DNA of 64,000 nt, taken from NCBI RefSeq assembly GCF_019320115.1, contig NC_089583.1, positions 77,191,739 through 77,255,738 of the forward strand. The letters are read 5' to 3'. The first letter of the stretch is position 1. Each line of letters begins with the position of its first letter. Shown in pieces: positions 23,279 through 34,745 of this stretch. The DNA comes from Miscanthus floridulus (lineage: Eukaryota; Streptophyta; Magnoliopsida; Poales; Poaceae). The notes below the pieces were generated by a model. The model did no database searches. It was not told where the DNA came from and saw only the letters and a program-made list of their open reading frames with translations. The translations under genes were made by a program, and so were the position numbers.

Positions 23279-25843
23279 ATGGCGGGCGGGCATCAAAATA
23301 GGAGGGTCAGCTCGATCTACCAAAGAACACGCTCGGTAGACACCACTGCAGATGAGGACCTATCGATGCCGTCGTAGAGGAGGAGGAGGAGGAGCAGCAC
23401 CGGTCGCAGGAGGCGGTCGTAGGAGGAGCAGTTGCCGCTGCCGCAGGAGGAGGACGAATGGGTGGAGGATGAGGAGGAGCGGGTGGAGGACGAGGAGGAC
23501 GAGAGGGTGGAGGACGAGCGGGAGGAGGACGAGGACGGGGAGGAGGAGGAGGTCGAGGAGGAGGCAGCAGCGGGTTCGGCTTCCTCTGGTACGCTGAGTG
23601 TGTACTTGCGAGGTCCCGCGAGCCTCCCTATGCGGCCGATACCTTCTTACAGACGCCCGAAGATTGCACCCGATGGAGAAACATAAGTAAATTAACATGT
23701 TTTCACTACTTAAAATGATATGTTCAAAAATCACACTAGAAGCTAACTATTATTCTTAATAACTTGTGCAGGGGCTGGACGGTTGTAGAGTCTGCAGAAT
23801 GTCACACACGCAAGGTCAGTGGCATCCTTGGCCTTCTGGTCAAGGAACACTTCCCTGGCTTGGTCCAGTTTGTCGGGAGAGAGGAGCCTCCCTACACGTT
23901 TGCCCACTACGCCAACGCCCCCGATGCTATAGATCTGCTTGTCAAGACATTCCCCAACAAGGCGGAGTGGGTGAAGGCTGAGCTATGGATAAGTCTTCCT
24001 CGCACTACATTGTTCAATACATCGCATTCATTGGACATTTTTTGAAATAATGAATGAATACTTCGTGTGTATATGCAGGATTTCTTCAGACTTTAGGAAG
24101 GCTTTAAGGACACGGCGGATGTGGTGCTAACCAAAGCATGTAAAAGACTCATGAAGCAGCTGCATTACGAGGCACGCGTCCAGGCCATCATAACATACCA
24201 CAGGTCCTACCTTGCAACGAAGGTCACGAAGAAAGAAGCAAGAGATATGGCACTGACCAAGGAAGAGTTCATGAAGGTAAATGTATTCGAACATTAATAA
24301 TGTAGTGCTGATAGCTTTAATTTAACTTCTTATATGTCATATACTTCATGGCTTGTAGGTGGTTCCGTGCTGGTGCTCCGGGGATCCCCGATGCTGGGAG
24401 ATGATGGTGGACAAGTGGTTGGACCCTGAATGGATTGCCCAGCACAAAGCTTGTCGGGAGCGCCGTTTGCAGATGATAGGTGTACCACGCCATCAAGGCA
24501 ACCACAGCCTCAACGGATACGCGCAAACTTGGGTACGAGAATCCATTTTTTTATTATAACGTTGTATGTTGTATGATTTCTAATCATCTTGCTATTTTTC
24601 TCGCAGTCATCGTCGCATGGTGGGCAGCCGGTTACCTAGTTCATGGCATATGCCATGGCCCACAAGGGCAAGGCGAAATCCGACGTCTCCTACAACCCGG
24701 ATGACCCTCCTTCGGCATATAGCAATGCGACCGTCCATAGCCGTCTCAGTCAGTATACTGAGATGGCAAGGGCGGTCCATGGGCCAGAGTACGATCCAAG
24801 CGCCCATGACTTTGACGGAGAGATCGTCATGAGGGTGGGAGGTGGCAAGAAGTATGGGCGGTATTGGATGGGTGATGGTGTCATCGACACGTCCTCTACT
24901 CCCACCCTCTCCCAGATCCGAGCACGGAGCACGAGCGCAAGCCCGGCCATACGTCCACGGCCAACCACTGCTTCGCACCTTGTCAACGAACTCCAGGTAA
25001 TTTCTGTTTTATTCGTTGCTTATTGATTTTTACATACCTTTGCCTTACTTTAACATTGGGGGTCAAATGTTGTAGGCCCAACTGCTAGAAGAAAGGAGGC
25101 TTCGCGAGGAGATGGAAGCGAGGGCGGTGGAAGAGCGGGAGGCCCAACGATAGAGGATAGAGGAGCTGGTGGGGTTCATGTCCACTCTTGGTGCCGCTAT
25201 GGGGCGGACCATGCTAGCTAGCCTAGTCTTGCCACTTCCTCAAGCAGCTACTCCTGTGAGTACCAATATATTACTTATTATGTTCCAACCTGACATATGG
25301 CACACTAGAAAAAAATATGCAATCTCAAACATACAATATGGTGTTGGTGGTGACGGCGGTTGTTGTTGTGGTGTGGTGGTGGCAGTTGTGGTGTTCAGGT
25401 GGTGGTGGTGTTGGTGGCGGTGTATTGATATGTATGTTCTTGATGGTCATCGTGCCGTTTGTTTTCTTGCAGGGTTTGGAAACCTCTCCGTGCAGGGGAG
25501 GTTCTGCCGAAATTTTTTATTGACGGTATCCTTTTCATTTTTTCAGCATCAATCGGGCGTGGCATCGAATCAAATTGGAGGGTCACCGGCTTCATGGATT
25601 GGAGCGTCGCCGGCACCATAGCTTGAGCCGAATCAAGTGGAAGGGTCGCCGGCTTCACAGATTGGAGCGTCGCCGGCACCACAGCTTGAGCCGAATCAAG
25701 TGGAAGGGTCGCCTGGAGCATCAAACCATGGGCCTCTTCACCTTGACAATCGTCGTGATCAACTTGTTGTGAACTTTGTTAAAAAATTTGGTTGTGCACT
25801 TATGAACTTGTGGCACATTTGGACTTTTGGTATGAACATGTGA
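23279..25843 (+). pseudogene. CACTA second gene (TNPA/Ptta-type accessory protein)
   Basis: It starts at ATG 23279 (MAGGHQNRRVSS), followed by an Arg/Glu-rich low-complexity stretch that contains a TAG near 23375. Probable exons lie at 23772-23985 (HFPGLVQFVGREEPPYTF), about 24080-24275 (TKACKRLMKQLHYEAR), 24358-24534 (WLDPEWIAQHKACRERR), 24640-24993 (FMAYAMAHKGKAKSD, then a Gly-rich stretch), 25076-25256 (coiled-coil LLEERRLREEMEAR) and 25545-25843. This order fits the plant Ptta/En-Spm transposase family. The accessory protein binds subterminal repeats. Exon borders are approximate and at least two in-frame stops are present. Confidence 0.65.
25565..25715 (+). repeat. 63-bp coding tandem repeat
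   Basis: Two and a half units with a 63-base period ('ggagcgtcgccggcaccaca' at about 25601 and 25664) encode repeats of a GSPAS-IGASPAP-LEPNQVE type in the last exon of the CACTA accessory gene. The first unit has a TAG where the second has CAG. Confidence 0.8.
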
Positions 25844-25959
25844 TATATGTGAACATGTGGTTCTTATTTATGATTCATGTGATATATTTGTGGTATTTGA
25901 ATATGATTTATATTTGTGTCACAAATGGAATAATAAAAAAAATTCAGCTTCTGGTTACT

Positions 25960-26450
25960 TTGCCTAGTGTCAGGGGTCTGACACTAGGCAAAGGGGCCAC
26001 ACGTGGCACACCTAGGGAACAGGCTTTGCCTAGTGTCAGGAAACTGACACTAGACAAAGTAGACAGTTTGCCTAGTGTCGGAGGCCTGACACTAGGCAAA
26101 GCTTGGCATATTTGCCTAGTGTAGGCGGTCTGACACTAGGCAAAGCTTGACATATTTGCCTAGTGTCGAACGCCTGGCACTAGGCAAACCTTGCATACTT
26201 TGTCGAGTGTCAGACCTCCGACACTAGGCAAAACGTCCGTTACGATTTTCACTGTCAGTGGAATACTTTTGCTGAGTGGTGTCTTTGACACTAGGCAAAC
26301 ACTTTGCCGAGTGTCCGAGGTTTGACATTCGGCAAAGTGCTCTTTGTCTAGTCCGTCTCTGCCGATCCTTGTTTACCTAGTGTGACACTAGGTAAACTGT
26401 TTGCCTAGTGTTTCTGGGCCTTTGTCTAGTGCCTACGGCACCAGACAAAT
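25960..26450. repeat. Right subterminal repeats of the CACTA element
   Basis: About eight 'tttgcctagtgtc' / 'gacactaggcaaag' palindromes, spaced about 45-60 bases apart, lead up to the right terminus. They mirror those at the left end. Confidence 0.9.
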
Positions 26451-26764
26451 CCCATGATTCCAGCAGTGATACGCAGTGATACGAATAAATATATGCATCA
26501 AGTATGAAATATATATGTACAAATGTGTAATGTATTCAATGCAAAGCTATACAAGCCCAAACGTACAGTTACGGATGTTATCAGGACATATCCAAATTAA
26601 GTAGTACTCCCAGATATTAAATATTATAGATATCTGAGACTGTATTTAATGTCTGAAAAATTGTTAATAAAGGTATTAAAAGAACATCTAATCGCTGTCG
26701 AATTCTCTTCGGACAGTTCGGTAGATATCTCTCTAGCTGTATCTGGACGGCCGACGCAGAGTTA

Positions 26765-27083
26765 GGGTATGTTTAGTTCGCGAAATAAAAATTTTTGGAT
26801 GTCACATCGGATATTTTAGAATGTCGGAAGGGGTTTTCGGATACTAATAAAAAAACTAATTATATAGCTCGTCTGACGAATTTATTAAGCCTAATTAATC
26901 CACCATTAGCACGTGTTAGTTACTGTAGCACTTATGGCTAATCATGGACTAATTAGTCTTGAAACATTCGTCTCGTGATTTTCAATCAAACTGTGTAATT
27001 AATTTTTTTTCATCTATATTTAATACTCCATATATGTGCTGGAAGATTTGATATTTTAGTTTGGGGTGAAAATTTACCAGGCC
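26765..27083. mobile_element. MITE upstream of the sugar transporter gene
   Basis: A 319-bp insertion begins GGGTATGTTTAG and ends 'ttaccaggcc', flanked by TTA at 26762-26764 and 27084-27086. Internal words ('aagcctaattaatcc', 'actgtgtaattaat') relate it to the GGCCTTGTTTAG group. It lies about 350 bp before the transporter start codon. Confidence 0.65.
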
Positions 27084-27395
27084 TTAGCTGTCCGCTTGCT
27101 CGCGGCTTAAATGTAGGCAACCGCAGACCCATCCCCAGCCTGCTGCTGGCTCTGTCTGTCCCCACTCCCATTCACTTCACTCGCCTTCGCCAAGACCCAC
27201 GAGTGTCGAGTCGAGTGTGGCAGGTCAAGAAGGGAAGGAAGAGCCTGCCAACCGAGGGATCCACGCAACAAGCGAGACCGGCAGGCTCCGTTTCTGCATA
27301 TACCTGTGGTCTGCGGACGGGCGGGGTCGTCGGTTAGAGCATTGCTTCCGTGTGGTGTGGCTGGTAGTAGCTCGGCTCGTCTTGGAGCAGAGCAG

Positions 27396-27424
27396 AGCAG
27401 AGAGAGAGAGAGAGAGGGAGGGAG
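27396..27424 (+). repeat. GA-repeat in the transporter 5' leader
   Basis: The run 'gcagagagagagagagagag' plus 'ggagggagg' lies just upstream of the start codon at 27439. GA/CT tracts are common in plant leaders and core promoters; no function is shown here. Confidence 0.6.
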
Positions 27425-27438
27425 GGCAGGCAGCAGCG

Positions 27439-30400
27439 ATGGCGGGCGGCGGGATGGCGGCGCTGGGCGTGAAGACGGAGCGCGCGGCGCAGTACAAGGG
27501 CCGCATGACGCTCGCCGTCGCCGTGACCTGCCTCGTCGCCGCCGTCGGGGGCGCCATCTTCGGCTACGACATCGGCATCTCCGGTACGTCCGCTCCCGCT
27601 CCTCTCGTTTGCGTCCGCGCTGCGCTCATCTGCTTCCATAGTCCACACCCCGTGCCGTGTCCGCTTAATTCTCGTCCATGAGCGCGCAAACGAACAAGCT
27701 AAGCCGCCGTGGTTGGCTCGCGCTCGCCGATAGCTTGCGGCAGCCAGCCACCCGTTTCGGTGTTTCAAGGCCGTGACGCCGGCGTGGCCCCGCTCGGATT
27801 TGGCCGCTCTAGGACTAGTCCTGTCTTGCCGCTCGGATTTGGCCCCAGCGACCGAGGTGTCCGTCGCGTTCCCGCACCAGTTCGGCACGCACACATCGCT
27901 GATCACTGTGTGACACACCGCACACATGGAGTCGGGCCTTTTGGAAAGCTGGGTGGATTTCGTGGTATCTCTATCTCCGGACGACACGCCTTTTCCCCCG
28001 CCAAGCCAAGGCCGTGTGATTGGTCAGGGCAGGACGAACGACGGTTGGTGTTGGCCTTTTGGAAAGCTTTGCAGTCAGAGCCGGCGCCGCGTGTTCGGCT
28101 TCCGCGCCTGACGTCGCTGCCGTTCCGCTCCGTCTCCTCTTCTCCTTCCTCGTCAGCGCAGAGGCGTAGTAGTACTAGTGCGCGCGCTGTACCTGCACGC
28201 TCCATTCTGACTTCGATGAGCGATCGGTTTCAGCTCGTGTTCATTGGACGCTCCACGCCTCTACCGAGCCTCCATATTCGCCTCGGTACATCTCGTTCGT
28301 CGGAAACGGTGACCGGAACCGGACGTCGAGATCAACTAGTGGCTCCACTTGACACAGTACTCGCTAGACGATTGTTACTGAGCAGAGTAGGTAATCCTGC
28401 GAATCGTAGCAGTGCAGGTAATGCACGGCAGGGGCCAGGAAAAAGATGCAGTAAAAACACCCACGTATGACGAGCAAATCTTTGGTTTGTCAAAGTTTTG
28501 TTTGTATTTGGGAGGGAGTGGACTAGTGGTTGTGGAGCCCATTGACCGTGGCCTATGCCGTCACGCGAAGAAAAAGAAAAGGAGATGCAAAATTTATAGT
28601 GCCTCCCTCTATTGTTGTAAAACTATCATATTATGAGTTAAAATATTTTTTTCCTCCTCTACCATAATCCCTTTTTTATTATAAATATTTCTCTCGTCTT
28701 TCCTTGAATAAAGTGGGAGCTGTTTCTCCCCCAATAGCGTGAGAACCATCCCAACTATATTTTTTCCTTCACACATGTGGAGCCCATCTTTTATATGAGT
28801 ATTGGGTACTGCCGTAGTAAGTCGCGCCATATTTGTAAAAATAATACTAGCCTATCTATTACCCAACATATTAGGATATCCTTAACAGTACAAGACAACA
28901 GCTAGGGCCTTGTTTAGTTGGCGTTTTTTTTGAAAATGGTACTATAGTATTTTCGTTGTTATTTGGCAATTAGTGTCCAATCATAATTTAATTAGGCTTA
29001 AAAGATTCGTCTCGTGAATTTCGTCTAAACTGTGTAATTAGTTTTATTTTTTATTTATATTTAATGCTTCATGTATGCGTCCAAAGATTCGATGTGACGA
29101 GGAATCTTGAAATTTTTTGCAAAATGAAGTGCAACTAAACAGGCCTCTTAGCTCTTAGACCTTGTTTAGATGTCATCCAAATTCCAAGTTTTTTCACTCT
29201 CTCTTCATCACATCAATTTTTAGCCGCTTGTATGGAGTATTAAATGTAGGTAAAAAAAATAACTAATTACACAGTTTAATAGGAAATTATGAGATGAATC
29301 TTTTGAGCCTAGTTGGTCCACGATTGGATAATATTTGCTAAATAAGACAAAAGTGGTACTATTTATCGGGTTCAAAAAATTTAGGCCTTACATATTATTT
29401 CACTGTCACCTCATTTATGTGGGCCTTGGATATAAGTGATATTTTATTCTACATCTTCCTTCACTCTCGCCTTCTTCGTGAGCAAGCCTACGAATAACCT
29501 CGTATTCTAAACAAGATAGGCATGGATAGACAGTCTGTTCGTTTGGCTGTGGCTTGTTGTAAATGATCGTAAATTTTTAGCTAGAATAATATTTTTTTCT
29601 CACACAAACCAGCCAGCAGTACTTCTTCATGAATCAGCAATGATACGAACCAGCCACCCAAACTGAGAAGAGATAGATTTTTCTCTTTTATATTTTCTCT
29701 CTTCCACGAAAGCAAAAATGTTGATTTGGATTTCTATAAGTTAGCTAAAGTGGCACAGTTGAAAACACCCTTAGGAATAAAATATTGAAGACTAGTGGAG
29801 TGGAGATGCTCTAGGAAGTAACTCCCTCATCGGTTCCATCCTAAAAAGACGCCGAAGGACAACAACTGCAGTTATGTGATTCTGGTTCAAACTCTATACT
29901 AGCTCTGAAAGGTGGTCATGCTAGTGATTGAGTGGTTGTATAGCTTTGTAGTAGGCCAAACTATCAGTTGAGTGGTTGTATCTCAAGTTTGATCAAAATT
30001 ATAGAGAAAATCATAAAAATTTATGACATCAAATAGATATACTATGAAAAATATAATTAATGTAGAATGTAATGATATTTATTTGGTATCATAAATATTA
30101 TTATTTTATTATATAAATTTGGTCAAACTTAAGATGTTTTGACTCCCGAAAAAAGTTAGAATGACTTATGATTTGGGATGGAGGGAGTATTACTAAACTT
30201 AATATATTTGCCAAATAAGTATTAATCAATTTATTATATTTTCCATTACAAATATCCATATTTCCATGACAAATTTGGTAAAATCTATAATAATCTCATT
30301 TATAATGACAATTTTCGTCTAGCACGAAGAGAGGATTATTTTTTAGAAATATATATTGTATTCGCAAGTCAAACCAAAGTCACATGCAAGACCCGGTTAA

Positions 30401-33400
30401 CACGGTGATAGGTACTAGTACTATATAACATCGCAACTACATTATCCTAAACTAAAGCTGGCTTTGTTTAACAAATGACAACATGACCACTGGATATTAT
30501 CTTCAACTAGTAGAGATCATCAGTGTTGAAACAATTGAAAAGAGTACTTCTATTCGCTGGACGTTATCTATTTACCTGTCCAAGGCAGGGATGGCAACGG
30601 GGCGGATTCGGATCAGGTGGAGTCTCTGTGCACCCGAACTCGAAACCTGAAATCAAAACCTGAAACCGCACCGAACACCGATTCGGATGATAATCTGTCC
30701 ACAAAACCAAATCTGCGGATACTCAAAACCTGCTTTGTATGGCAACATAGTAAGAGCAACAAGAGGCAACAAATAATAAATATTTTCATGAGTCAATGTA
30801 GAATAAATTTAATAATCTAAGTAAATAAGTTATTATTAGCATATTATAAAACATGAGTTTTTATTCCAAATGATTTATTTCGAATATCCATTGGATATCC
30901 CCGGGTGGAAAACCAAACCCAAAACCGAACCTGATAGGTTTCGGGGCTCCGAACCTAAAAACCGTGGGTGAGAAATTATCCCCGAACCTAAACCTGCGAG
31001 ACCTGGAACCCGTGGATATCCGACCCGAAACTCGAAACTGCTCTGTTGCCATCCTTAGTCCAAGGTTCCCTAAAATAGTTCCCTAAAAAAAGGATTCCCT
31101 AAAATAGTTCGCTCTTATAACTGTGGCCTTTAAAAAAAGTGCGGATGACCGGAACATCCCATCTCTCCTTGTGTCTCATGGCTAAAAAGTGTGAATGATG
31201 TTAAAAAAAAGTGAAGCAGTGGGCAGTGGCCCTAAGGCTCTATTGGATCCGTTAATTCTTAAGCACTTGCTAGCAATTTCCGTCTGGTTATTTATGATCT
31301 TCGAGTTTTAAACTTGATTATATTATTTACTGAAATATACTTTAATATATAACAAGTATGAAATTGCGAAACTAGTTTTCAAGCAAACCTATGCAATAGA
31401 TTTTCGTGTTTCGAAACTAAACATTTTAAAACTATTGACGATCAAAGTTTCAAATATTTCACTGAATTTTGTACAACACGTCAAGTAACTGTACCAGGGG
31501 GAGTAGTTATGCCATACTACATGTTTACTAGACCTGAATATTTTGCGGGCCAGGTCAGGTTTGGGCCGTGCAAAAAAAAAGCCGGTTATTTCGGGTTGAG
31601 ATAATCACGTCCATGACTATCCCACTAGGTAAGTTGGGCCTATTTTTTCGGTCTGGGCTCGGGCTGAGAAAAAATTCCTAGGCAGCTAGATCTGTGCCTG
31701 GGCCCTATCCACTTAAGGTCCGTGGGTGGACCAAAACCCAACGGGTTTGGGTCGGGCCTAATTTGCTCTAAGTCTAATGTTTACATAATGCTTTACACAT
31801 TTGATCAGTGTCTAATGTAACCTGACTTATCAATTAGAATCTACAGTATTTTTCTCGCACAACAAAACAGCTTCAGCCGGCTTATCAGCCGACTTTAATA
31901 CCAGCCGAACAGGTCATAGCTTATAGTACACTAGAAGGTCTAAGCGTCCATGTAAAACTTATTGACCCTTTAGGACGCCGCTACAACATGCTGGCCCTGG
32001 TCGCTTCGCTGAAAAAACAAACCGAAACATTGTTCCGACTGATTTGTTGTGAGAGAGAAACACTGTTCTGAAAAAATAAGCTGAAAAAGACGATTGTAAG
32101 ATAAACGAACAGGGCCGCTGTGACGAATATTTTTTCTATCTTAATACAAAGACGTATAAACCTTTTAGATGATCAAGAAAAAAAAAAGAACGCTTTACAC
32201 ATCTACTAGTCATCAAACACAATAATGCTGCAGCAGAATTCCACGCACTCGTTGTGCCACTAGTTGATTTGCAGCCTGTTTTGTTTGCTCATATACGATC
32301 GTGGATTATAAGTTGAAATAATATTTTTCTCTCACACCAAACCAGCTAGCAGTAAATAATCTATGATTGTTTACGACGAAACAAACACGCTGTTGATCGG
32401 GTGAACACTCTTTTAAGTCGTGCCACTGTTAGAATTTCAGATGCCCATGACCATAACAAATTGTACTGTGTTTGAACTTTTGAACTCTGTCTGAAGTGCC
32501 AATGTTTCACATGGATTATCTGCTTGTATGTTCAGCCGATCTGACTGACCGTATGCTGCAGGAGGTGTGACATCCATGGACCCATTTCTGGAGAAATTCT
32601 TCCCGGTGGTGTTCCACAGGAAGAACTCCGGCGGGAAGAACAACTACTGCAAGTACGACAACCAGGGACTCGCGGCGTTCACCTCCTCGCTCTACCTCGC
32701 CGGCCTCGTGGCCTCCCTCGTCGCGTCCCCCGTGACGAGGAACTACGGCCGCAAAGCCAGCATCGTCTGCGGCGGCGTCAGCTTCCTCATCGGCGCGGCC
32801 CTCAACGTGGCCGCCGTGAACCTGGCCATGCTCATCCTCGGGCGCATCATGCTCGGCGTCGGCATCGGTTTCGGCAACCAGGCCGTGCCGCTGTACCTGT
32901 CGGAGATGGCGCCGGCGCACCTCCGCGGCGGGCTGAACATGATGTTCCAGCTCGCGACGACGCTGGGCATCTTCACGGCGAACCTGATCAACTACGGCAC
33001 GCAGAACATCAAGCCGTGGGGGTGGAGGCTGTCTCTGGGCCTGGCGGCGGCGCCGGCGCTGCTGATGACGCTGGCCGGGCTGTTCCTCCCGGAGACGCCC
33101 AACAGCCTCATCGAGCGCGGGCGCGTGGAGGAGGGCCGGCGCGTGCTGGAGTGCATCCGGGGCACGGCCGACGTGGACGCGGAGTTCACGGACATGGTGG
33201 AGGCGAGCGAGCTGGCCAACACCATCGAGCACCCGTTCCGGAACATCCTGGAGCCGCGCAACCGGCCGCAGCTGGTGATGGCCGTGTGCCTGCCGGCGTT
33301 CCAGATCCTGACGGGCATCAACTCCATCCTCTTCTACGCGCCGGTCCTGTTCCAGAGCATGGGCTTCGGCGGGAACGCGTCCCTCTACTCCTCCGTGCTC

Positions 33401-34038
33401 ACCGGCGCCGTGCTCTTCTCCTCGACGCTCATCTCCATCGGCACCGTCGACCGCCTCGGCCGCCGGAAGCTCCTCATCAGCGGCGGGATCCAGATGATCG
33501 TCTGCCAGGTGATCGACTGAATGGACTGATCGACTGAGTTTCTGACCGAGCTCTTCTTGGGACTAACGTACACTACATGGACGCGTGCGTGCAGGTGATC
33601 GTGGCGGTGATCCTGGGCGCCAAGTTCGGGGCTGACAAGCAGCTGTCGCGGAGCTACTCGATCGCGGTGGTGGTGGTGATCTGCCTGTTCGTGCTGGCGT
33701 TCGGGTGGTCGTGGGGCCCGCTGGGGTGGACGGTGCCGAGCGAGATCTTCCCGCTGGAGACGCGGTCGGCGGGGCAGAGCATCACGGTGGCCGTGAACCT
33801 GCTCTTCACCTTCGCCATCGCGCAGGCGTTCCTGTCGCTGCTGTGCGCCTTCAAGTTCGGCATCTTCCTCTTCTTCGCCGGGTGGATCACCGTCATGACC
33901 GTCTTCGTCTGCGTCTTCCTCCCCGAGACCAAGGGCGTGCCCATCGAGGAGATGGTGCTGCTCTGGCGGAAGCACTGGTTCTGGAAGAAGGTCATGCCGG
34001 CGGACATGCCGCTCGAGGATGGCTGGGCGCGCGGCTGA
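27439..34038 (+). CDS. Monosaccharide/H+ symporter (STP/MST family), STP7/14-like
   Basis: Proton-coupled uptake of hexose or pentose across the plasma membrane; MFS superfamily, twelve membrane helices. Three exons with GT-AG borders: 27439-27583, 32562-33508 and 33595-34038, giving 511 residues. This is the usual family length and there is no stop or frameshift. Motifs in order are [14 protein letters not shown] (helix 1), NYCKYDNQ with the lid cysteine, [35 protein letters not shown] (sugar site), [23 protein letters not shown] and [11 protein letters not shown] second cysteine in LLCAFKFG fits the lid disulfide known from STP10. The start is chosen because [10 protein letters not shown] precedes the conserved helix directly and follows a GA-rich leader. 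Codon third positions are strongly GC-biased, as in many grass genes. The substrate is not readable from sequence. Confidence 0.93.
28909..29153 (+). mobile_element. GGCCTTGTTTAG-type MITE, copy in intron 1
   Basis: Starts GGGCCTTGTTTAGTTGGCG and ends 'caactaaacaggcc'. It shares 'ttggcaattagtgtccaatc' and 'actgtgtaattag' with the copy at 11750-11996. Confidence 0.75.
29160..29383 (-). mobile_element. GGCCTTGTTTAG-type MITE, second copy in intron 1
   Basis: Begins 'accttgtttagatgtcatcc' and ends 'aatttaggcctt'. The inner text 'taactaattacacagttt' and 'gattggataatatttgctaa' is the reverse orientation of the family core. It stands almost head to head with the preceding copy. Confidence 0.65.
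29531..29665 (+). mobile_element. CAGTCTGTTCGTTTGGCTG MITE
   Basis: Ends are CAGTCTGTTCGTTTGGCTG and the inverse 'cagccacccaaactg'. It shares 'gatcgtaaatttttagc' and 'agcagtacttcttcatgaa' with the insertion at 4730-4912 (opposite orientation). Ends and length fit a short hAT-type element. Confidence 0.7.
29975..30187. mobile_element. Stowaway-type MITE, left end eroded
   Basis: The right end reads 'gatttgggatggagggagta'. The interior ('ggtcaaacttaagatgtttt', 'tatatttggt'-like words) is typical of the Stowaway group common in grasses. The left terminus is not clear. Confidence 0.55.
30586..31057. mobile_element. Non-autonomous hAT element, GGATGGCAAC type
   Basis: Ends are CAGGGATGGCAAC and the inverse GTTGCCATCCTTA, with an 8-bp target duplication GTCCAAGG at 30578-30585 and 31058-31065. 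Near both ends the sequence is rich in 'cccgaac', 'gaaacc' and 'ggatatcc'. The 8-bp duplication supports hAT. 472 bp. Confidence 0.75.
31540..31770. mobile_element. Eroded element rich in GGGCC / CGGGTT words
   Basis: A segment from 'gacctgaatattttgcgggc' to 'gggtcgggcctaatttgctc' has diverged inverted ends (gggccaggtcagg / ggtttgggtcgggcc). It resembles grass hAT-type remnants but no target duplication is evident. Confidence 0.4.
31995..32118 (-). mobile_element. Short MITE, GGCCCTGTTCG type
   Basis: Read on the minus strand it begins 'ggccctgttcgtttatctta' and ends near 'agcgaccagggcca'. 'gtgagagagaaacactgttc' inside resembles other CAG-end MITEs in the window. Confidence 0.5.
32272..32398. 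mobile_element. Diverged CAG-end MITE in intron 1
   Basis: The stretch from 'cagcctgttttgtttgctca' to 'gacgaaacaaacacgctg' shares 'atatttttctctcacac' and 'accagctagcagtaaa' with the family at 29531-29665. It lies about 160 bp before exon 2. Confidence 0.5.
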
Positions 34039-34399
34039 GGGTAACAATCACAAGTCAAGACTGAAGTGAGCATGCGTGCTTGGTTTCGTAGACATTACAG
34101 CATAACTGATGAAAACGAGGCACACACTGACATGGCTGTGTGATATGCGAATGAGACGTTCGGTTGTGCGTGCTTGTTTCTGACTTTCTGACGAGTCGTG
34201 ACAGAGGAAAAACTGTGCGGCAGTAGGCATTGGAACCGCTGTAAGGCGGGCCTTTGGTTAGATTGGGGTTAGAGCAACTCAGCCCACCATGTAAATTGGG
34301 CCCCTATATTTTTCATTTGCAGGCTGGTCTGCAAAATATAGGGACCCAAATTTGCTTCCAACTCCAGCCCAAGACCCTACCGCTCCAGCTCCCAAGCAG

Positions 34400-34745
34400 G
34401 CCCCCGCGCCGCGCACCCGCCGCAGGCGGCTGGCGCCGCCAGGACCATTGCCTCCATCGTCCTCGACTCCGCCGAGTCCTCCTTCACGGCCTCCTGTGCA
34501 CGGCAGGACTGCTGCTCTCCACGGCGTCCGAGGCGTCAGCGCTAGCGGCGGCGTGCGACGACGCGGCGGAGGACGCCATCGTCGTGCGGGGCATCCGCTC
34601 CGACCGGCTCCTCTTCGACCCAGGTGCGTCGGCCACCAACTCCATCCTCGAAGAGAAGTCCGCCGCCGCCGCCGCCTCGGCCTCGGCGGGCCCGCGCCCC
34701 CTCGACCTCCGTTCTCCGTGGCGGCGTGAAGGTCATCCGCCATCT
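34400..34745 (+). pseudogene. Probable captured OVATE-family protein fragment
   Basis: A GC-rich stretch just inside the left end of the Harbinger element encodes, in two frames, TIASIVLDSAESSFTAS and then DAIVVRGIRSDRLLFDPGAS plus TNSILEEKSAA. These resemble the middle part of grass OVATE family transcriptional repressors, upstream of the OVATE domain itself, which is absent. A frameshift lies between the two pieces, near 34490-34530. The match is from memory of the family; a database search would decide. Confidence 0.5.

Larger units (their letters stand above)
15596..26468 (+). mobile_element. CACTA (En/Spm) DNA transposon, ~10.9 kb
   Basis: The left end is CACTGCTAGAAAA at 15596; the right end is the inverse (TTCCAGCAGTG) at 26468. 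Both ends carry dense subterminal copies of 'tttgcctagtgtc' and its complement. Between them lie a TNP2-type transposase (19539-23161) and a second accessory gene (23279-25843), in the usual CACTA order. Both genes contain stop codons, so this copy is probably not autonomous. The 3-bp duplication expected for CACTA is not clear; instead a longer direct repeat flanks the element. Confidence 0.9.
27584..32561 (+). other. Intron 1 of the transporter gene, 5 kb, repeat-filled
   Basis: Donor GTACGT at 27584 and acceptor GCAG at 32561. The first 1.3 kb is moderately GC-rich with chance open frames (for example 27709-28470) and no recognised domain. From 28.9 kb on it is largely MITEs and other short elements. 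STP introns are often short, so the size is explained by insertions. Confidence 0.85.

Noticed and set aside
27334..27987. 217-codon minus-strand frame over transporter exon 1
   Set aside because: Shadow of a GC-rich coding exon; no independent signal.
32516..33232. 238-codon minus-strand frame over transporter exon 2
   Set aside because: Antisense shadow of the strongly supported transporter exon; its His/Arg/Glu-rich content is a frame artefact.
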